The notes beneath the pieces are model-generated. The model did not search any database. It had not been told where the DNA came from and worked only from the letters and a program-made list of their open reading frames with translations. Source: Desulfolutivibrio sulfodismutans DSM 3696 (GTDB taxonomy: Bacteria; Desulfobacterota; Desulfovibrionia; Desulfovibrionales; Desulfovibrionaceae). Taken from it: 64,000 nucleotides of DNA. Below, one piece after another: positions 63,138 through 64,000 of this stretch. Within the stretch, counting starts at the first letter, position 1; each line of letters opens with the position of its first letter. The position numbers were made by a program, and so were the translations under genes. The stretch covers positions 3,183,001-3,247,000 of the forward strand of contig NZ_CP045504.1 in the NCBI RefSeq assembly GCF_013376455.1. The letters run 5' to 3'.

Positions 63138-64000
63138 CGGGCGGCGGCGACGACCTTGGCGGGCTGTCCGTGCTTCTCGGCCAGCTTGAAGCCTTCGTCG
63201 ATGAGCCGGGCCGTCTGGATCTCGCGCACCTTGGGGCTGCGCGCCCCCAGGACCACGGCCAGAAGCCGCGTGTCGCCGCGTTTGGCCGTGACCACGATGT
63301 TGAATCCCGAGGCGTTGACGAAGCCGGTTTTCAGGCCGTCCACGCCGTCGTATTTGCCAAGCAGCGAGTTGGCGTTGCGGCGCATGATCTCGTTATGGCT
63401 GAAATATTTCATGGAATGGATGGTCAGGGCCCCGGGGAAGCGCTCCAGGTAGGTCTTGGCCAGCCTGAGCATGTCCCGGGCCGTGGTCAACTGGCCCTCG
63501 GCGGGCATGCCGTTGGGATTTTTGAACGTGGTGGAGGACATGCCCAGGCCGGCGGCGGTCTGGTTCATGCGGGAAACGAAGTCGGGGATGGACGGCTCCA
63601 GACGTTCGGCCACGGCCACGCAGGCGTCGTTGGCCGAGGCGATGGCGATGCCCTTGATGAGCTCCGTGAGCTTGACCTCCTCGCCGGGATGCAGGGCCAT
63701 GTTGGAGCCCCCGGCGGCCGGGGCGTGCTCGGTGACCGGGATCATGTCCCAGGGCCGCAGGTCGCCGCGCTGGATGGCCTCGAAAACGATGTACAGGGTG
63801 AGGATCTTGGTCAGGGAGGCCGGGGCGATCTGGCGGTCGGCGTCCTGCTCGTAGAGGATTTCGCCGGTGTTGACGTCCATGAGCAGGGCGGATTTCACGT
63901 CCAGGCGGCCGTCCTCGGGCGGGGCCTCGGCCACGGGCGCGGCCTTGGCCTTGCGGGCGGCGGAACGTTTTTCGGTCTTGACCGGGGCCTTGGCCGGGGC
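63134..64000 (-). CDS. D-alanyl-D-alanine carboxypeptidase (S11 family), 5' truncated by window edge
   Basis: 289 codons are visible and the frame is open to the edge, so the signal peptide lies outside. Serine-hydrolase motifs: SxxK as ASLTK, SxN as SAND, and KTG as LKTGFVNASGF, in the right order. The enzyme trims the terminal D-Ala of peptidoglycan pentapeptides. The N-terminal visible part is Lys/Ala-rich (TEKRSAARKAKAAP), an unusual linker between signal peptide and catalytic domain. The membrane-anchor helix expected at the C-terminus is absent; the protein ends soon after the catalytic domain. Its stop overlaps the cbiA start. Confidence 0.92.
   Translation of the reverse strand, partial: APAKAPVKTEKRSAARKAKAAPVAEAPPEDGRLDVKSALLMDVNTGEILYEQDADRQIAPASLTKILTLYIVFEAIQRGDLRPWDMIPVTEHAPAAGGSNMALHPGEEVKLTELIKGIAIASANDACVAVAERLEPSIPDFVSRMNQTAAGLGMSSTTFKNPNGMPAEGQLTTARDMLRLAKTYLERFPGALTIHSMKYFSHNEIMRRNANSLLGKYDGVDGLKTGFVNASGFNIVVTAKRGDTRLLAVVLGARSPKVREIQTARLIDEGFKLAEKHGQPAKVVAAAR

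Overview
The window is high-GC bacterial DNA that fits a sulfate-reducing deltaproteobacterium of the Desulfovibrionaceae. This is inferred from a six-gene Ech-type (group 4) membrane [NiFe]-hydrogenase operon, split cob/cbi cobamide genes, an IMP cyclohydrolase that lacks the transformylase domain, a MucR-like regulator, and general protein similarity. No 16S rRNA or tRNA gene is present, so genus and species cannot be fixed.

Layout. 1-3654: the 3' end of a Crp/Fnr regulator faces a minus-strand pair encoding an HD-GYP response regulator and a hybrid histidine kinase. 3.8-8.7 kb: GAPDH, a secreted protein, a Sel1-repeat protein, a prepilin peptidase and a 29-residue membrane peptide, all minus. 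8.9-14.1 kb: echABCDEF (minus). 14.5-16.7 kb: groES-groEL under a CIRCE operator. 16.8-20.7 kb: a PAP2 phosphatase, a DUF202 protein and a fused CobD-CobQ protein. 21-25 kb: an FmdB-like zinc ribbon behind a promoter with a CIRCE-like repeat, a MucR homologue, a TetR/esterase pair with a clear palindromic operator, and a small lipoprotein. 25.1-28.6 kb: an unknown protein and two Opp/Dpp ATPases (minus), then a TacAT-like toxin-antitoxin pair (plus). 28.6-31.7 kb: hflX, purH (cyclohydrolase only) and a TPR protein (minus).

32-38 kb: flgB-flgC-fliE-fliF-fliG-fliH-fliI behind a good sigma-54 promoter. 38.1-40.6 kb: an AT-rich glycosyltransferase-like gene, found where fliJ might be expected, and a cyclopropane fatty acid synthase. 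41-46.5 kb: a single 1799-residue protein that joins a Ser/Thr kinase, an AAA ATPase, GAF, PAS and GGDEF domains. 46.7-49.2 kb: a TauE-like exporter with a small membrane partner, then two small proteins of unknown function. 49.5-54.4 kb: a Lon protease with a receiver domain inserted in front of its AAA+ module, translationally coupled to a membrane histidine kinase and an NtrC-type sigma-54 activator. 54.5-56.7 kb: a lipoprotein, a hotdog thioesterase, an unknown 96-residue protein, a ubiquitin-like sulfur carrier and an E1-like adenylyltransferase. 56.7-60.5 kb: an orphan antitoxin, a gene-poor AT-rich gap with a strong promoter and a small ORF, a secreted beta-helix protein and an AT-rich secreted NHL-repeat protein. 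60.5-64 kb: cbiD, cbiA and a truncated D-Ala-D-Ala carboxypeptidase, overlapping on the minus strand.

The strongest candidate for a little-described system is the Lon-receiver / histidine kinase / sigma-54 activator module: two phosphorelay outputs, one proteolytic and one transcriptional, beside a single kinase. Close behind are the giant kinase-cyclase fusion and the apparent extension of the HrcA/CIRCE heat-shock operator to an FmdB-type zinc ribbon gene.
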